Below are positions 39,859-43,009 of a stretch of 43,009 nucleotides of DNA, piece after piece. The notes under the pieces were generated by a model. It did not search any database and was not told the origin of the DNA. It saw only the letters and a program-made list of their open reading frames with translations. The DNA comes from an uncultured Methylobacillus sp. (GTDB lineage Bacteria > Pseudomonadota > Gammaproteobacteria > Burkholderiales > Methylophilaceae). Each line of letters begins with the position of its first letter. Positions within the stretch are counted from its first letter, which is position 1. The stretch spans positions 1 through 43,009 of the forward strand of contig CAMLME010000002.1 in NCBI GenBank assembly GCA_946481235.1, given 5' to 3'. The position numbers and the translations under genes were made by a program.

Positions 39859-42800
39859 ATGATAAAAATAGTAAGAATAGCCCTCGAACGGCCTTATACA
39901 TTTGTCGTCATGGCTGTGCTGCTGCTCATAATGGGTACGCTGGCGGCGTTGCGTACGCCGGTGGACATCTTTCCCGAGATCCGAATTCCGGTGATTGCCG
40001 TGGCCTGGCAATACAATGGCCTGCCGCCCGATGACATGGCGGGGCGCATCACCACGCTCTATGAGCGCGTGCTGACGACGACGGTCAATGACATCGAGCA
40101 TATCGAAGCCAATTCCTATACCGGCTTCGGCATCGTCAAGATTTTCTTTCATCCGGGCGTTGATATAGCCACGGCCAACGCACAGGTGACGGCCGTTTCG
40201 CAGACCGTGACGCGGCAGATGCCGGCTGGCACCACGCCGCCGCTGATCATCAATTACAGTGCCTCCACCGTACCTATCCTGCAGGTGGCGTTGTCGGGCA
40301 AGGGCATGACCGAGCAAGCCTTGGGTGACTTGGGGCTCAACGTGATCCGTACCCGGTTGGTGACGGTGCAGGGCGCGGCGATTCCGTATCCTTTCGGCGG
40401 CAAGACGCGCCAGGTGCAGATCGACCTCGATCCTTCCGCCTTGCAGGCACGCGGGCTTTCGGCACAGGATGTGGCCAATGCCCTGGCCGCGCAGAACCTG
40501 ATCCTGCCGGTGGGAACGCAGAAGATCGGCAGCCATGAATACACGCTGCGTCTCAATAACGCGCCATCAGCAATTGAAGAGCTGAACAACCTGCCGGTGA
40601 AGGCCGTCAACGGCGCGACCGTATATATCCGCGACGTGGCGCACGTGCGCGACGGCAACCCGCCGCAGACCAATGTGGTGCACGTGGACGGTAACCGTTC
40701 GGTGCTGATGTCGGTGCTGAAGAACGGCGCGACTTCCACCCTGGATATCGTTTCCGGCATCAAGGCCAAGCTGGAGGAAATCAAGCCAACGCTGCCGGAA
40801 GCGCTGACCGTTTCACCGATCAACGACCAGTCGCTGTTCGTGCGCGCGGCAATCAAGGGCGTGGCCTACGAAGGCGTACTTGCCGCAGCGTTAACCAGCC
40901 TGATGATCCTGCTGTTTCTCGGCAGCTGGCGCTCGACGGTGATCATCGCCGTGTCCATTCCGCTTTCCATTCTCGGTGCCATTGCCGCGCTGGCCGGGCT
41001 GGGTGAAACGCTCAATATCATGACGCTCGGCGGCTTGGCGCTGGCCGTGGGTATTCTGGTGGACGATGCGACGGTGACCATAGAGAACATCAACTGGCAC
41101 CTGGAACACGGCAAGGACGTCGAGACCGCCATCATGGACGGCGCGGCGCAGATCGTGACGCCTGCCTTCGTGTCGCTGCTGTGCATCTGTATCGTGTTCG
41201 TGCCGATGTTCTTCCTCGAAGGCATTTCGCGTTTCCTGTTCGTGCCCATGGCCGAGGCGGTGATGTTCGCGATGATCAGCTCCTTCATCCTCTCGCGCAC
41301 GCTGGTGCCGACCATGGCCAAGTACCTGCTGAAGCCGCATGCGGTGGGCGAGCACGCGGAAGAGAAGCCGGCTTCCCGCAATCCGCTGGTCAACTTCCAG
41401 CGTGGGTTTGAAGCGCGCTTCGAACGCTTCCGTCTCGGGTATCGCGGCACGCTGGAAACGGCCATGAGCCACCGCCGCAATTTCGTGATCGGCTTCATGG
41501 CGTTCGTGTTGCTGTCGATGGCGCTGATCCCATTCCTCGGGCGCAATTTCTTCCCCGCAGTGGATAGCGGGCAGATCCTGATGCACGTGCGGGTACCGAT
41601 CGGCACACGGGTGGAGGAGACGGCAGCGCGCTTCGCCGTGATCGAGGATGCCATCAAGCGTGTCATCCCGCCCGGCGAGATCGAGACGCTGGTCGATAAC
41701 ATCGGCATCCCGATCAGCAGCATCAACATGACTTACAACAACACCGGCCTGATCGGCTCGCAGGACGGCGATATCCAGATCGCGCTCAAGGAGGGCCATC
41801 GGCCGACCGCCGATTACGTGCGCGAATTGCGCGAACGCCTGCCGCGCGAATTCCCGGGGACGACGTTCTCCTTCCCGCCGGCGGATATCGTGAGCCAGAT
41901 CCTCAATTTCGGGTCGCCGGCGCCTATCGATATCCAGATACGCGGCGGCAACCTGGATGCCAATTTCGATTACGCCAACAAGCTGGTCGCGAAGATACGT
42001 AACGTGACCGGCATTGCCGACGTGCGCATCCAGCAGTCGCGCAAGAATCCGCGCTTCGACATCAACATCGACCGCACGCGAGCGCAGGAGCTGGGTCTGA
42101 CGGCGCGCGACGTAACCAACAGCCTGGTGGTCAACCTGGCCGGCAGCTCGCAGGTGGCGCCGACGTTCTGGCTCAACCCCGAGAATGGCGTGTCCTACCC
42201 CATCGTGATGCAGACGCCGCAATATCGTCTGGATTCGCTGACGGCGCTGGCCGGGTTACCGATCGGCAGCGCAAACAATACTTCGCCTCAAACGTTGGGC
42301 GCGCTGGCGACTTTCCAGCGCGGTACCGCGAACGCCGTGGTCAGCCAGTACGACATCCAGTCCATGGTGCAGATCAACGCCAGTGCGCAGGACCGCGACC
42401 TCGGCGCAGTGGCGGCGGATATCCGCAAAATCCTCGACGAAACCGCCGCGGAAGTGCCCAAGGGGGCCAAGGTCGAGTTGCTGGGGCAGGTGAAAACCAT
42501 GAACGATTCCTTCGCCGGCCTGTTGTTCGGCCTGCTGGGCGCCATCGTGCTGATTTACCTGCTGATCGTGGTCAACTTCCAGTCGTGGAGCGATCCGTTC
42601 GTCATCATCATGGCGCTGCCGGCTGCGCTGGCGGGCATCGTGTGGATGCTATTCGCGACTTATACGCCGCTTTCCGTTCCGGCGCTGACCGGCGCCATCA
42701 TGTGCATGGGCGTGGCAACGGCCAATAGCGTGCTGGTGATCAGTTTTGCCCGCGAGCGGCTTGATGTCCTGGGCGATGCGACCAAGGCCGCGCTCGAGGC

Positions 42801-43009
42801 CGGCTATGTGCGCTTCCGCCCGGTGCTGATGACCGCGCTGGCGATGATCATCGGCATGACGCCGATGGCGCTGGGCATGGGCGAGGGCGGCGAGCAGAAC
42901 GCGCCGCTGGGCCGCGCCGTGATCGGCGGGCTGATCTTTGCCACCATCGCCACCCTGATATTCGTTCCCGTCGTGTTCAGCATCGTGCACAGACGGTACC
43001 GTCAACCTT
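39859..43009 (+). CDS. RND-family efflux permease (truncated by window end)
   Basis: An open frame of 1050 codons from the ATG at 39859 that leaves the window without a stop; little of the protein should be missing. The RND plan is clear: first helix FVVMAVLLLIMGTLAAL, a porter half, helices from about residue 335 with VGILVDDATVTIEN (Asp402-Asp403), a second porter half from GRNFFPAVDSGQI, and a C-terminal bundle. The helix-10 region reads MGVATANSVLVISFA. It lacks the Lys found in AcrB-type pumps at the matching place. It is divergent from a MarR regulator. No adaptor gene is upstream; adaptor and outer-membrane genes may lie beyond the window. Substrate unknown. Confidence 0.92.
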   Translation, partial: MIKIVRIALERPYTFVVMAVLLLIMGTLAALRTPVDIFPEIRIPVIAVAWQYNGLPPDDMAGRITTLYERVLTTTVNDIEHIEANSYTGFGIVKIFFHPGVDIATANAQVTAVSQTVTRQMPAGTTPPLIINYSASTVPILQVALSGKGMTEQALGDLGLNVIRTRLVTVQGAAIPYPFGGKTRQVQIDLDPSALQARGLSAQDVANALAAQNLILPVGTQKIGSHEYTLRLNNAPSAIEELNNLPVKAVNGATVYIRDVAHVRDGNPPQTNVVHVDGNRSVLMSVLKNGATSTLDIVSGIKAKLEEIKPTLPEALTVSPINDQSLFVRAAIKGVAYEGVLAAALTSLMILLFLGSWRSTVIIAVSIPLSILGAIAALAGLGETLNIMTLGGLALAVGILVDDATVTIENINWHLEHGKDVETAIMDGAAQIVTPAFVSLLCICIVFVPMFFLEGISRFLFVPMAEAVMFAMISSFILSRTLVPTMAKYLLKPHAVGEHAEEKPASRNPLVNFQRGFEARFERFRLGYRGTLETAMSHRRNFVIGFMAFVLLSMALIPFLGRNFFPAVDSGQILMHVRVPIGTRVEETAARFAVIEDAIKRVIPPGEIETLVDNIGIPISSINMTYNNTGLIGSQDGDIQIALKEGHRPTADYVRELRERLPREFPGTTFSFPPADIVSQILNFGSPAPIDIQIRGGNLDANFDYANKLVAKIRNVTGIADVRIQQSRKNPRFDINIDRTRAQELGLTARDVTNSLVVNLAGSSQVAPTFWLNPENGVSYPIVMQTPQYRLDSLTALAGLPIGSANNTSPQTLGALATFQRGTANAVVSQYDIQSMVQINASAQDRDLGAVAADIRKILDETAAEVPKGAKVELLGQVKTMNDSFAGLLFGLLGAIVLIYLLIVVNFQSWSDPFVIIMALPAALAGIVWMLFATYTPLSVPALTGAIMCMGVATANSVLVISFARERLDVLGDATKAALEAGYVRFRPVLMTALAMIIGMTPMALGMGEGGEQNAPLGRAVIGGLIFATIATLIFVPVVFSIVHRRYRQP

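Overview
The window (43,009 bases, roughly 55-60% GC by eye) reads as the chromosome of a free-living Gram-negative bacterium, most likely a betaproteobacterium (Nitrosomonadales-like). That placement is inferred from the tsaE-amiC pair, the HME-RND permease followed by a DUF3240 gene, the yqjD-yqjE-yqjK cluster and the general protein style. No rRNA, tRNA, insertion sequence, prophage or CRISPR array was seen. Both ends cut through efflux-pump genes.

Layout. 1-3566: end of a metal-efflux operon (adaptor tail, HME-RND permease, DUF3240). 3571-7799: chrA and queG on the minus strand, then tsaE and amiC on the plus strand, with queG and tsaE overlapping at their 5' ends. 7893-10506: small single genes (YbaK-type deacylase, spermidine-synthase-like protein, YkgJ cysteine cluster, GNAT plus ribbon-helix-helix pair). 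10636-16758: a signalling operon with a REC-PAS-GGDEF-EAL protein, a 43-residue bridging ORF, a CheB-CheR-PAS fusion and a PAS-only protein. 16822-36399: a stress and envelope island with two Crp/Fnr paralogues, an AI-2E-type exporter, a ferritin-like protein, CsbD, a 2876-residue NdvB-type cyclic beta-glucan synthase, YqjD/E/K homologues, tiny membrane proteins, a BON lipoprotein, two secreted proteins and a cardiolipin-synthase-like lipoprotein. 36600-39192: Sel1-repeat protein, formate/nitrite channel and two unrecognised genes. 39262-43009: a MarR regulator divergent from a second RND permease that runs off the end.

The main discovery candidate is a recurrent oriented palindrome: GTGCG, four bases, CGYAC, with TAT on one side and AGAC on the other. 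Eight good copies and one weak copy lie in promoter regions across 25 kb. The AGAC side faces the gene start in each case, and the two main divergent regions of the island (ndvB/crp-2 and 33538-gene/cls) each carry one copy facing each way. The 5-4-5 geometry is that of a Crp/Fnr-type site. The two Crp/Fnr paralogues share a recognition-helix pattern, and a site lies upstream of each, although the site near the first faces the neighbouring gene. I infer a compact regulon joining c-di-GMP signalling, periplasmic glucan, cardiolipin, CsbD/BON/YqjD-type stress proteins and iron storage. All positions and matches were read by eye, and the regulator-site link is not proven.
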